A DNA stretch of 64,000 bases from the NCBI RefSeq assembly GCF_030929555.1, contig NZ_JAVFVT010000020.1, forward strand, positions 1 to 64,000. Direction: 5' to 3'. The notes under the pieces were generated by a model, which worked only from the letters and a program-made list of their open reading frames with translations, made no database searches and was not told the DNA's origin. The DNA is from Paenibacillus sp. LHD-117 (GTDB lineage: Bacteria > Bacillota > Bacilli > Paenibacillales > Paenibacillaceae). Both the position numbers and the translations under genes were made by a program. This document shows, piece by piece, positions 56,128 to 64,000 of the stretch. The stretch's first letter is position 1, and every line of letters begins with the position of its first letter.

Positions 56128-56161
56128 CACAATTCCTGCTCCGGGACACTCGCCCATCGGT

Positions 56162-56189
56162 AACGTCTGGGCGAATGCCGCATAGGATA
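56162..56189 (+). promoter_or_regulatory. sigma-K promoter of the gerP operon
   Basis: -35 AAC (56162-56164), 16-base spacer, -10 CATAGGATA (56181-56189), an exact CATAnnnTA match, 35 bases before the first gene. gerP is sigma-K dependent in B. subtilis. Confidence 0.75.
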
Positions 56190-56223
56190 TTACATACCAT
56201 TGTGAATATAGAGGGTGATACAA

Positions 56224-56457
56224 ATGCCAGCAGTTGTCGGTTTTGTGAAGATCGTCAGCACCGGAGGCGGCTCCATCGTCCAATTCGGCGATACGGTCCA
56301 GGTGTCTCCTTCCAGCAACTCCAAGACATACGCAGGTTCGGGCTCCTTCTTGACGGGAAGCTTAACGAACTCCAACAATGCGGTCAGCGCCACCAATTCG
56401 CTAGATCCGGATTTGCAAGACAATACGAACGTGCCGAACGGGGTTAATATCGTATGA
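56224..56457 (+). CDS. gerPA: spore germination protein GerPA/GerPF-like
   Basis: 77 residues starting MPAVVGFVKIVSTGGGSIVQ, then YAGSGSFLTGSLTNSNNAVSATNSLDPD, the shared core of GerPA and GerPF. GerP proteins help germinants pass the spore coat. ATG at 56224 with GAGGGTG six bases upstream. First gene; ATGA overlap with gerPB. Because GerPA and GerPF are paralogues and only one is present, the letter is uncertain. Confidence 0.88.
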   Translation: MPAVVGFVKIVSTGGGSIVQFGDTVQVSPSSNSKTYAGSGSFLTGSLTNSNNAVSATNSLDPDLQDNTNVPNGVNIV

Positions 56458-56663
56458 ACTGGACCATTCATCAGTATATTACGATTCATTCGCTGCATGT
56501 GGACAGCGTATCGAATAGTTCCGTGCTTCAGGTAGGCAGCGCAGGGGCGATCCGATCATTGTCCCAGATGTACAACACCGGAGGATTTACCGGACCGGCG
56601 CCTGAATTGACGGAGGAAGACCCGCTTTCGTTCGTTCCGCTGCCGCGGCCTGACCAGACTTAG
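56454..56663 (+). CDS. gerPB: spore germination protein GerPB
   Basis: 69 residues, MNWTIHQYITIHSLHVDSVS with the recurrent SSVLQVGSAG motif and an acidic Pro-rich end. Coat-permeability protein. Translation is coupled to gerPA through the ATGA overlap. Confidence 0.9.
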   Translation: MNWTIHQYITIHSLHVDSVSNSSVLQVGSAGAIRSLSQMYNTGGFTGPAPELTEEDPLSFVPLPRPDQT

Positions 56664-56684
56664 TTATATGGGAGGAATGGCGCG

Positions 56685-57356
56685 ATGAAGGATCCGAACG
56701 AGATGAATCCTTGGCATGACTGGTCGGCCGAAGTCGGGCGCAGGCTGCTTCAGCAGCAGCAGCAGATCGATCGGCTGGAAGCGCAGCTCGCTCAGATTCA
56801 AGGAAAACTCAAAGCGCTGGAAGCGAAACCGACCTACAACATTGAAAGCATCGAATACCGGTTCGACCAATTGAAGGTCGAGAAGCTAGAGGGGACGCTG
56901 AACATCGGCATGACGCTTCCCGGAGGAGACGGCACCGAACAATTACCGGGCACCGGCAACGTCGAACAGTTCACGGTAGGAGACGAACCGAATTATTATC
57001 CGTCCGCCCAGTCGACGATGACGCAGCCCGAAGGACCGTACCGGGAGCTCGCGAACCGGGTGGACGGCTATGTGTCGTCCGAAGGCCAGCAGCGCCTTCT
57101 CAGCCATGAGCTCGAGCTGGAGCTGCCGCTTGATCCCCATCATCGCCGCATCGTATTGGAAGACGTGCGCAAACAGCTGCCGGCGCGGATCCATCACTAC
57201 ATCCAGCAGCTCACCAAGGAAGAGCAGGAGCAGCTGCGCAGCAGTCCGGGCCAAATGACGGAACGGATATTCGAGAAAACGAAACGGGATGCCGAGGCCG
57301 CCATCGGCGCATACATGCGCCAACTGAAAGCGAACGTCGTGCAACCGGAAGGATGA
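56685..57356 (+). CDS. gerPC: spore germination protein GerPC
   Basis: 223 residues, largest GerP protein: an N-terminal coiled coil (about 12-48, LLQQQQQIDRLEAQLAQIQG), the strand region YNIESIEYRFDQLKVEKLEG TLNIG in two parts, and a helical C-terminal half with repeated Gln/Glu. GGGAGG upstream of ATG. Thought to organise the other GerP proteins in the coat. Confidence 0.9.
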   Translation: MKDPNEMNPWHDWSAEVGRRLLQQQQQIDRLEAQLAQIQGKLKALEAKPTYNIESIEYRFDQLKVEKLEGTLNIGMTLPGGDGTEQLPGTGNVEQFTVGDEPNYYPSAQSTMTQPEGPYRELANRVDGYVSSEGQQRLLSHELELELPLDPHHRRIVLEDVRKQLPARIHHYIQQLTKEEQEQLRSSPGQMTERIFEKTKRDAEAAIGAYMRQLKANVVQPEG

Positions 57357-57361
57357 TCACC

Positions 57362-57589
57362 ATGCTTAATTTTAAAGTGCATAACCATAGCTTATGCGTC
57401 GGCCGCATCGAAGTGCTCGGCGTCGCCAGCTCTTCCTTGCTGCAAGTCGGGGATACAAACCATATGGCGCTTTATTCGATGTTCGACACGCCGCCGGAAT
57501 CTGTCATCGTCGGAGCGCTTGTGCCTCTTCCGGAGCCGGAAGACGCCGAGACCGGTCTCGGCGAGACGACGGTGACCGATATTCTATGA
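57362..57589 (+). CDS. gerPD: spore germination protein GerPD
   Basis: 75 residues from the ATG at 57362 (MLNFKVHNHSLCVGRIEV), nine bases after GGAAGG; an ATG at 57353 overlaps the gerPC stop. Contains the family motif ASSSLLQVGDT and FDTPPESVIVGALVPLPEP. Longer than the 58 residues recalled for B. subtilis, owing to an acidic tail. Confidence 0.9.
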   Translation: MLNFKVHNHSLCVGRIEVLGVASSSLLQVGDTNHMALYSMFDTPPESVIVGALVPLPEPEDAETGLGETTVTDIL

Positions 57590-58047
57590 GCCGTTCCTTC
57601 GATTACGGGCGTTGCATCCCCGTGCGAACGTCTCAAGTCGGCATGATCAGCCTCATTAGCCTAGCCTCCGCCTCGACGGTCCAGATCGGCGATCGCGGCT
57701 CGACGAACGCGAAGCTGAACGCGATCGCCGTCCAGCGGAAGGAAGACCATTCCAGCGCCGGGGAAGCCTACTTCGAATCCTACCCCGTATTCTCCCGGGA
57801 TTGGCCGGTGCTGCGCGATCCCGAATTCGAATCCGGCCGGGCGCTGAGCTATCGGCGCTGCAACCATTCGCCGCGCATTTCCGTCGGCTGCGTCAGCGTC
57901 ATCGCGTTAAGCTCCTCCTCCAGCCTTCATATCGGCAACAGTTATTCCGTCGTCGGCGAGGCCAGGGTGAAACATATCCGGCAATTCGCGGACGAATCCG
58001 ATCTCGAAGGCACTTCCTTAGAACGGACAACAGACCGGCGAAGGTAA
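57586..58047 (+). CDS. gerPE: spore germination protein GerPE
   Basis: 153 residues starting MSRSFDYGRCIPVRTSQVGM. It holds two copies of the GerP motif (ASTVQIGDRG near residue 25 and SSSLHIGNSY near 115), consistent with an internal duplication. The ATG overlaps the gerPD stop (ATGA). The operon ends here; no gerPF follows. Confidence 0.88.
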   Translation: MSRSFDYGRCIPVRTSQVGMISLISLASASTVQIGDRGSTNAKLNAIAVQRKEDHSSAGEAYFESYPVFSRDWPVLRDPEFESGRALSYRRCNHSPRISVGCVSVIALSSSSSLHIGNSYSVVGEARVKHIRQFADESDLEGTSLERTTDRRR

Positions 58048-58068
58048 TCACCTTCGCCGGTCTGTTTT
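58029..58068 (+). terminator. intrinsic terminator of the gerP operon
   Basis: AACAGACCGGCGAAGG/CCTTCGCCGGTCTGTT, 16 perfect pairs with a 6-nt loop, overlapping the gerPE stop and followed by TT. Confidence 0.92.
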
Positions 58069-58074
58069 AGATGT

Positions 58075-58281
58075 TGTTCAAAAAGTCCACTTTTGATCAC
58101 GAAGTAAATCAGGAAGCGTATTCGACGTCGAATATTGAATTCAGCCGAAACAAGCGTATGCTTTCGAAGTATGTTTCCTTCGGAAACATTGCAGGTGCTC
58201 ACGTAGCCTACACTACGCTCCGCTCCTCATTTTCTAGCTTCATCCAATCTTCTCGGTGCTGAAAATTGGACTTTTTGAACA
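58075..58281 (+). repeat. dispersed TIR repeat, copy D (long variant)
   Basis: TGTTCAAAAAGTCC to GGACTTTTTGAACA. 207 bp: the central CCGGAACTTCCGG palindrome is replaced by a longer hairpin sequence containing TATGTTTCCTTCGGAAACAT. It lies between the gerP terminator and the GH15 stop codon. Confidence 0.85.
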
Positions 58282-58287
58282 CGAGTT

Positions 58288-60258
58288 TTATATGCCTAGC
58301 AGCTGAAGTTCCTTGTACTTCTTGGCGTACTTGCAAACGCTCTGGACAACGGTCGCGTGCGACCAGGTCAGCGGCGCGACCGACAGCGGCGAACCGTCGT
58401 ACGGGTTCAACTGCTCCGGCAGCAATCCGCTCTGCAGCGCGTGGTCAGCCACCCACTCCAGCGTCTCGCGAGGACCGCTAAGCTCCTCCAGCGATTTCGC
58501 CGAATCGATCTCGAAGTTCGCGACCCACAGCGTGCAGATGATCCATGGGTTGCCTGGAACCTTGTCGATTTCGCCGGATTGCTGGAAGTAATAATCGTTG
58601 GTGTAGCGCGCGATGCCGCCGATATCGGTACGAACGCGAAGCCCTTCCTTGATGGACAACATCGTCTTGACGACCCGTTCGTCGTCAACCGGCAGGACGC
58701 CGAATTCCAGCACTCCGAACAGGCTGCTCTCGAGCGTCATATCCTTCACCCAGCGGTTGTCCTTCTGAATAAGCCCCCTAGCGAATCGGCCGGAATCTTC
58801 ATCCCATAGATGCTCGAGCATTCCTTGCTTGATCGATTGGGCCGTCTGCTTCAGGTGATCGCTTCGCTCGTAGTCGCCGAACAAATCCGTGAAGTATGCC
58901 GCGGACATCAAGCCGCCGTATACGGATGCGGCCGTATACGTCCAGATGCCGTATCGCTCCTCCCACAGATCGTAGCTCGGCTTCGGCAAGGACAAGGAAT
59001 GTTCGATGTACTCGCTCAAGAACGATGCGGCCTTGCGGATCAGATTACTGTAGAGCGATTGAGGCAGCTCGATGACCTCGTTGCGCTTGTAATCCTGCCA
59101 CAAGGCGAATAGAACGAGCGCCGTCTCATCCTCTTGAATCGGAAGGCGCCTGCTGCCTTGGACGATATACGGATGCCAGCTCGAGCCCACCGTTCCGTCG
59201 GGGTTGTACTTGTGATACAAATAACCTTCCGGAGACAAAGCCGTCGCGCAGAAGTGGAAGAACGGCGCGATGACGCTCTGATAGCCGGCCATCGACATCG
59301 CCTCCGCGATTAAGGCGCCGTCGCGAGGCCACATATAACTGTAATGATCGCGATTGTATTGCAGGATATCGGTGTCGTTGGCGGCCAGGATGGCGCCGCG
59401 TTCGTCGACCTGCGTACGGACGAGCAGCAAGCTTTGTTTGAACAGCTTCTTCACGTCCAGCGGCAAGTCCCCCAGATCGGATTCTGCCCGGCGCAGCCAA
59501 TGGTTCCAATAAATGACGATCCGGCTGAGCAGTTTCTCCGGATGATTGTCCTGCACGTATTTGTTCAGTTCCTTAACTTCCTCCAGGTTCTTCGCGATCG
59601 ACATCCAGTAATAGAACGTCTTTTCCCCTTGCTCCTCCACTTCGGAGCGAAAGCTGATCGTGCTGTCGACCGATCCTTGGGCAATCGTATTTCCCATGAG
59701 TATGCCGTCTTCGGCGTCTCTCCACGTGCCTTCCGCGGACTGGAACCGTTTGATGCCTGTCGAATACTGCATCATGCCGCCTTCGTCGGAGGCGCCGTTG
59801 AACATGAAGTAATTCGATCGTTTGTAATGGTAAAGCGTATGGTTCTCAGGGTAATAAACGGCCGTATCGCCTACTTCGGAACCTTCGATCATCAGATCCT
59901 GATGGAAGAAGAGCCTCACTTCCCTGGATACATGGAACTTGTTCCTCACGACGACCCGCTTAATATAAATGCATTCCCTCTGGTGGATACCGTCGTTCAT
60001 ATAGAGCTCGACTCCGAGCCGCGCATGTCTGGCCGTGATGTTCGTCACGAGCGACTCCTGGATATAATCCAGGTCGATGCTCCATTCGGGATCGTCCAGC
60101 CACGAGAATTGGCCGTCAACCCATATTCCGAAGCGGCAATAATGCCCTCCAACATGGTTAAGTTGGCCGACGTATGGATAGTAGATGTCGCGGATGTAAC
60201 AATTCCGGTCCAGATTAAGCAGCATTTTTCCGTTGCCGATTACAAGATGACGGGCCAT
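58288..60258 (-). CDS. glycoside hydrolase family 15 protein (glucoamylase-like)
   Basis: Cytoplasmic (no signal peptide) 656-residue enzyme: N-terminal beta-sandwich domain (about 1-270), then the (alpha/alpha)6 barrel with YMWPRDGALIAEA, the catalytic-acid region YDLWEERYGIWTYT and the second Glu in LLPEQLNPYDG followed by LTWSHATV. Known members release glucose from alpha-glucans or act on trehalose-like substrates. Its ATG overlaps glgA by 19 bases, so it is in the glycogen operon and probably trims glycogen-type glucans. The exact bond is not predictable. Confidence 0.9.
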   Translation of the reverse strand: MARHLVIGNGKMLLNLDRNCYIRDIYYPYVGQLNHVGGHYCRFGIWVDGQFSWLDDPEWSIDLDYIQESLVTNITARHARLGVELYMNDGIHQRECIYIKRVVVRNKFHVSREVRLFFHQDLMIEGSEVGDTAVYYPENHTLYHYKRSNYFMFNGASDEGGMMQYSTGIKRFQSAEGTWRDAEDGILMGNTIAQGSVDSTISFRSEVEEQGEKTFYYWMSIAKNLEEVKELNKYVQDNHPEKLLSRIVIYWNHWLRRAESDLGDLPLDVKKLFKQSLLLVRTQVDERGAILAANDTDILQYNRDHYSYMWPRDGALIAEAMSMAGYQSVIAPFFHFCATALSPEGYLYHKYNPDGTVGSSWHPYIVQGSRRLPIQEDETALVLFALWQDYKRNEVIELPQSLYSNLIRKAASFLSEYIEHSLSLPKPSYDLWEERYGIWTYTAASVYGGLMSAAYFTDLFGDYERSDHLKQTAQSIKQGMLEHLWDEDSGRFARGLIQKDNRWVKDMTLESSLFGVLEFGVLPVDDERVVKTMLSIKEGLRVRTDIGGIARYTNDYYFQQSGEIDKVPGNPWIICTLWVANFEIDSAKSLEELSGPRETLEWVADHALQSGLLPEQLNPYDGSPLSVAPLTWSHATVVQSVCKYAKKYKELQLLGI

Positions 60259-61703
60259 GGCTCGTTCTCCTTTCGATGCGCGGTAAGCTCTGCGTAAACG
60301 TCCATATATGCCTTGGCGGATACATTCCAGCTGTAATCGCTTCGTGCGCCATTTTCGACGATTCTCTTCCAGACCTCCTCTTCCCGATAGAAGTCAAGCG
60401 CCCTTCGGATCGAATATAGAAAATCGTGTGCATTATAGTTCGCAAAGCTAAAACCATTGCCCTCGCCAGTATTTTCGTTAAAGGCCTGTACCGTGTCCCG
60501 CAGTCCTCCGGTCTCGCGAACGACCGGCACGGAGCGGTAACGGAGCGCCAGCAGCTGGCTCAGCCCGCAAGGCTCGAATTTGGACGGCATGGCGAAGATG
60601 TCCGAGCCCGCGTATATTCTGCGTGCCATCCGGTCGCTATAGCCCAGCCAGATCGCCGCTTTGTCCGGATAGTTGCGTGCCGCTTCCTCGAACAGCTCCT
60701 CGTACTTCCGTTCTCCGGCGCCAAGCACGACCAGCTGCACATCTTCCTGCAGCAGCTCGTCCAATATCGCGGCAATAAGATCGAAGCCCTTTTGCTCCAC
60801 CAGTCTCGAGACGATTCCGATCATCGGGATGTCCGCCGATTCCGGCAAGCCCAGCTCTCGCTGCAGATCGAGTTTGTTCTTGCGCTTTCGGCCAATGGAA
60901 TTGCGGTATGGCGAATGCAAGGCGCTGTCGTTCATCGGATCGAACAGCTCCGTATCGATGCCGTTCACGATGCCTCGAAGATCCTCGCAGCGGTAACGGA
61001 GAACAGCATCCAACTGCTCGCCGTAATACGCGGTTTGGATTTCGTGCGCGTACGTGGGGCTGACGGTCGTCAGCTTGTCCGCAAACTCCAGGGCTGCTTT
61101 CATGCAGCTGGCGCCGCCGCGATGCGAGAGTCCGTCCCAGCCGAACAAATCGTCCCCCGCGCCTGTCAGCTCCTTCAGGAGATCCATGCTGAATAGACCC
61201 TGGTACATCAGGTTATGTACCGTGAACACCGATTTCGCGTATGCCCATGCCGGATCGAAGGCGTACCGCGTACGAAGGAGGAACGGGATGAGACCCGCCT
61301 GCCAATCGTGGCAGTGAACGATGTGCGGTCGGAAATCCATAAACCGCGCAGCTTCCATGACCGCGAAGCAATAGAAAACGAACCGTTCTGCATCGTCGCC
61401 GTATCCGTACAGCCCTCTGCGCTTGAAATAAAACTCGTTGTCGATCAAGTAATACGTAACGCCGTCGATCGTACCCTTATGCAAGCCGCAATATTGATTG
61501 CGCCAACCGAACGAAACCTGGAATTCGGCGATCAGCTCGAACTGTTCGGCATAATGCAAAGGAATTTCCTCGTATTTCGGCAGGATGACCCGTACGTCGG
61601 CGCCGTATTTGCCCAGCGCCTTCGGCAGCGCGCCCGCGACATCAGCGAGACCGCCGGTCTTCGCCAGCGGCACCGCCTCCGAGGATGCAAACAGAATGTT
61701 CAT
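60240..61703 (-). CDS. glgA: glycogen synthase
   Basis: GT5 ADP-glucose glucosyltransferase. N-terminal KTGGLADVAGALPKAL (ADP-glucose site), HCHDWQAGLIPF, and the C-terminal GSDIFAMPSKFEPCGLSQL with the retaining-GT Glu. The frame is open to 61781, but codons before MNILFASSEAVPL (61703) run into repeat copy E; GGAGGAGG lies upstream. 487 residues, normal. Confidence 0.96.
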   Translation of the reverse strand: MNILFASSEAVPLAKTGGLADVAGALPKALGKYGADVRVILPKYEEIPLHYAEQFELIAEFQVSFGWRNQYCGLHKGTIDGVTYYLIDNEFYFKRRGLYGYGDDAERFVFYCFAVMEAARFMDFRPHIVHCHDWQAGLIPFLLRTRYAFDPAWAYAKSVFTVHNLMYQGLFSMDLLKELTGAGDDLFGWDGLSHRGGASCMKAALEFADKLTTVSPTYAHEIQTAYYGEQLDAVLRYRCEDLRGIVNGIDTELFDPMNDSALHSPYRNSIGRKRKNKLDLQRELGLPESADIPMIGIVSRLVEQKGFDLIAAILDELLQEDVQLVVLGAGERKYEELFEEAARNYPDKAAIWLGYSDRMARRIYAGSDIFAMPSKFEPCGLSQLLALRYRSVPVVRETGGLRDTVQAFNENTGEGNGFSFANYNAHDFLYSIRRALDFYREEEVWKRIVENGARSDYSWNVSAKAYMDVYAELTAHRKENEPWPVIL

Positions 61704-61728
61704 CTCTCCAATACCTCCTCCTAGAGGA

Positions 61729-61896
61729 TGTTCAAAAGCCCACTTTTGATCACGAAGTATTCCGAGTAGCGTATTCGACATCGAATATTGAATTCAGCCG
61801 GAACTTCCGGTGCTCACGTAGCTATCACTACGCTCCGCTCCTCATTTCCTAGCTTCTTTCAATCTTCTCGGTGCTGAAAACTGGGCTATTTGAACC
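61729..61896 (+). repeat. dispersed TIR repeat, copy E (inside the glg operon)
   Basis: TGTTCAAAAGCCC to GGGCTATTTGAACC, 168 bp, palindrome CCGGAACTTCCGG intact, right end slightly decayed. It fills the glgD-glgA gap, so it is transcribed with the operon unless it terminates or starts transcription itself. Confidence 0.85.
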
Positions 61897-61909
61897 CTCA
61901 ATTGTCTTT

Positions 61910-63022
61910 TTATATGATTTTTCTCTTGGCTGCCATGAATGGCGACGAGCCCGCGCCGCGAATATCCCTGCCCGCTTCGACACGCACATCCTTGTCCATG
62001 ATGCTGAATTGAACAAAGCTGCTCCGCCCGATATAACCGTTCTGCATAATGATGCTGTCCTTGACGACGGCACCTTTCTCGACATGAACGCCGCGGAAAA
62101 TAACGCTATTCTCGACCGTGCCTTCAATCCGGCACCCGTTCGCGATCAGCGAGCCCGTCACTTTGGAGCCTGCGGCATAACGGGTCGGCGGTTCATCCTT
62201 GACCTTCGTATAGATCGGCCCCGGCATGAAGAACAGCTCTCGCCATACATCATGGTTTAAGAGATTCAAATTATGTTCATAGTAGCTGTCTAACGTATTG
62301 ACGATTCCGAGATATCCTTCATGCATGTATCCGTACACGCGCAGCTGGCTGAGTCTCGAGAAAATCGCGTGGCGTACGAGATGATCCTGCCCTTGAGCGA
62401 GCGAAGTCTCGACGAGATCCATCAGCAGCTCCTTGCGCATGACGTACATCTCCATGGAGCTGATGTCGCTCTCCATTCTGCCGAAATGCTCCTGAATCTC
62501 CGTCACGCGGCCATCCGGCTCCATTTTGACCTTGCGCGCCTTGCCCAGCATCGGACCCGTTTGCTCCTTGCAGACGACGGTGATGTCCGCTTCGCTTTCT
62601 TGATGGAAGGCGAGCACTTTCTCGAAGTCGATGTTGCATACCATGTGGCTGCGCGTGATGACGATATATTCGAGTGAGGATCGGTTGAAATAATCTCTTT
62701 GTTGATAAAAATGATATAAGTCTCCCCGGCTGACTTCCAAAAGATCGTCCGTCGCAGGAGGCAGAACAAACAATCCGCTTTGGCGATGCTGAAGATCCCA
62801 ATGTTTGCCCGAGCCCAAATGATCCATCAGCGAGCGGTATTTCGTATGCGCGAAAACCGCCACTTTGCTAATTCCCGAATTGACCATGCTCGATAATGCA
62901 AAATCGATGAGCCGGTATTTGGCGCCGAACGGCACCGTCGCCAGGCATCTGCCTTGCGTAAGCGGCCCAAGCTCATCCGTTTCGTGAATTAAGTTGATAA
63001 CGCCCATAATGCGATGTTTCAT
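61910..63022 (-). CDS. glgD: glycogen biosynthesis protein GlgD
   Basis: Regulatory-type paralogue of ADP-glucose pyrophosphorylase, acting with GlgC in Bacillales. 370 residues from the ATG at 63022 ([18 protein letters not shown]): nucleotidyltransferase-like domain then a left-handed beta helix ([19 protein letters not shown]). Catalytic residues typical of GlgC are poorly kept. Overlaps the glgC stop by ATGA. Confidence 0.94.
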   Translation of the reverse strand: MKHRIMGVINLIHETDELGPLTQGRCLATVPFGAKYRLIDFALSSMVNSGISKVAVFAHTKYRSLMDHLGSGKHWDLQHRQSGLFVLPPATDDLLEVSRGDLYHFYQQRDYFNRSSLEYIVITRSHMVCNIDFEKVLAFHQESEADITVVCKEQTGPMLGKARKVKMEPDGRVTEIQEHFGRMESDISSMEMYVMRKELLMDLVETSLAQGQDHLVRHAIFSRLSQLRVYGYMHEGYLGIVNTLDSYYEHNLNLLNHDVWRELFFMPGPIYTKVKDEPPTRYAAGSKVTGSLIANGCRIEGTVENSVIFRGVHVEKGAVVKDSIIMQNGYIGRSSFVQFSIMDKDVRVEAGRDIRGAGSSPFMAAKRKII

Positions 63023-64000
63023 GACGGCTCCACCTCCAGTACCATGTGATCGTTCGTAACGTACTGTTCTACGGCGACTACCGTTATCGAATCGTCGTTC
63101 GGATCGCCGATCGTAGCCCCGGCTTGAATGACGGCTCCTTCGCCGATGATGGAGCGGTATATGCGGGCGCCTTTGCCGATGCGGACGTTCGGCATGATCA
63201 CGGATTCGCTGATGACCGTGTTTTTCTCCGCGTGGACGCCGTAGAACAAGACTGATCGGTCGACCTTGCCTTCCAGCACGCAACCCTCGGTGACGACTGA
63301 CGAAGTCAAGACGGCGGAAGGCGAAGTGAACTGCGCCGGACGATTCGGGTTGACCGAGTAGATGCGCCAATCGGGATCGTACAGGTCGAGCGGCGGCTCA
63401 TCGGCGAGCAGGTCCATGTTAGCCTCCCATAGGCTTTCGATCGTGCCGACGTCTTTCCAGTAGCCTTTGAACGGATAAACGTGCAGCCGTCTTCCTTCCC
63501 TCATCATCGTCGGAATAATGTCTTTGCCGAAGTCATTGCTGGAATTGCGGTTCGCTTCGTCGTAGATCAGATGTTTTTGCAGCGTCTTCCATGTGAAAAT
63601 ATAAACGCCCATCGAGGCGATATTGCTAGTCGGATTTTTTGGTTTCTCTTCGAATGCGGTAATCCGGTCTTCGTCGTCGACGTGCATGACGCCGAACCGG
63701 CTCGCTTCCTTCCAATCGACCTGAAGTCCGGCGATGGTCACGTCGGCTCCGCTGCGCTTGTGATGCTGCAGCATCAGATCGTAATCCATTTTGTAAATGT
63801 GATCCCCTGAGATGACAAGAACGTATTCCGGGTTGTAACGTTCGATGAACGACATATTCTGATAGATGGCATTCGCCGTTCCTTTGTACCACACGCCGCC
63901 CTTCTGCTTCACGAAAGGAGGCAGAATGGTCATCCCGCCGTCTCGGCGGTCAAGACCCCACGGGCTGCCGATTCCGAGATATCGGTTCAGCTCAAGCGGC
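63019..64000 (-). CDS. glgC: glucose-1-phosphate adenylyltransferase, N-terminus beyond the window
   Basis: Makes ADP-glucose for GlgA. The visible part begins in [20 protein letters not shown]; about the first 60 residues lie right of the window. Seen: GTANAIYQN, the catalytic [10 protein letters not shown], the Glu/Lys region [21 protein letters not shown], and the C-terminal beta helix with [15 protein letters not shown]. The internal Met at 63933 is not the start. First visible gene of glgC-glgD-glgA-GH15. Confidence 0.95.
   Translation of the reverse strand, partial: PLELNRYLGIGSPWGLDRRDGGMTILPPFVKQKGGVWYKGTANAIYQNMSFIERYNPEYVLVISGDHIYKMDYDLMLQHHKRSGADVTIAGLQVDWKEASRFGVMHVDDEDRITAFEEKPKNPTSNIASMGVYIFTWKTLQKHLIYDEANRNSSNDFGKDIIPTMMREGRRLHVYPFKGYWKDVGTIESLWEANMDLLADEPPLDLYDPDWRIYSVNPNRPAQFTSPSAVLTSSVVTEGCVLEGKVDRSVLFYGVHAEKNTVISESVIMPNVRIGKGARIYRSIIGEGAVIQAGATIGDPNDDSITVVAVEQYVTNDHMVLEVEPS

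Noticed and set aside
63023..63370. Arg-rich 116-residue N-terminal extension of glgD
   Set aside because: It is glgC read in another frame; GlgD begins at MKHRIMGV with an ATGA overlap.

Overview
This window is an almost gap-free stretch of core chromosome from an endospore-forming Bacillales bacterium. The moderately high GC, the gene order and the protein sequences point to Paenibacillaceae (Paenibacillus or Cohnella-like). That assignment is inference from conserved synteny and recognisable families. No rRNA, tRNA, CRISPR array, prophage or transposase gene is visible.

Layout. 1-5.3 kb: nucleoside salvage (pdp, punA, deoB) with a Spo0E-like phosphatase, xerD and yqzK; at the left edge the 5' end of a group IIC intron sits directly behind the pdp terminator. 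5.4-10.3 kb: ald, fur, spoIIM, nudF, an M20 peptidase, and two miniproteins resembling MciZ (FtsZ inhibitor) and Prli42 (stressosome anchor). 10.3-16.8 kb: branched-chain 2-oxoacid dehydrogenase genes (lpdV, bkdAA, bkdAB, bkdB) with lipB, then two small unknowns. 16.9-22.1 kb: spo0A with a readable sigma-H/0A-box control region, spoIVB, recN, argR and a membrane-anchored unknown. 22.3-32.5 kb: tlyA, dxs, ispA, xseB, xseA, folD, nusB, the alkaline-shock trio (DUF2273, amaP, asp23/yqhY), accC, accB. 32.7-38.3 kb: the complete spoIIIAA-AH operon behind a sigma-E promoter. 38.5-47.2 kb: yqhV, phosphosulfolactate genes comA/comB, a DUF441 gene, aspartokinase, efp, pepP, aroQ, yqhR, yqhQ and yqhP. 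47.3-54.9 kb: metal homeostasis (mntR, znuA/znuC/znuB with a Zur box, zur), ccdA, metG with a Met T-box leader, and yidD. 55-58 kb: small membrane proteins, an Hsp20-like gene and a five-gene gerP operon behind a sigma-K promoter. 58.3-64 kb: glycogen synthesis (glgC, cut by the right edge; glgD; glgA) plus a GH15 glucosidase.

Two threads run through the region. One is sporulation: spo0E-like, spo0A, spoIIM, mciZ-like, spoIVB, spoIIIA, gerP and probably comAB cover stages from initiation to germination, and the sigma-H, sigma-E and sigma-K promoters can be read directly. The other is zinc: zur, a Zur box and znuA/znuC/znuB lie within 6 kb.

The least explained structure is a dispersed non-coding repeat with terminal inverted repeats (about 169 bp, five full copies and three remnants, in both orientations). 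It behaves like a MITE family. It explains several false N-terminal extensions of neighbouring reading frames, beginning with variants of MIKSGLFEQ.
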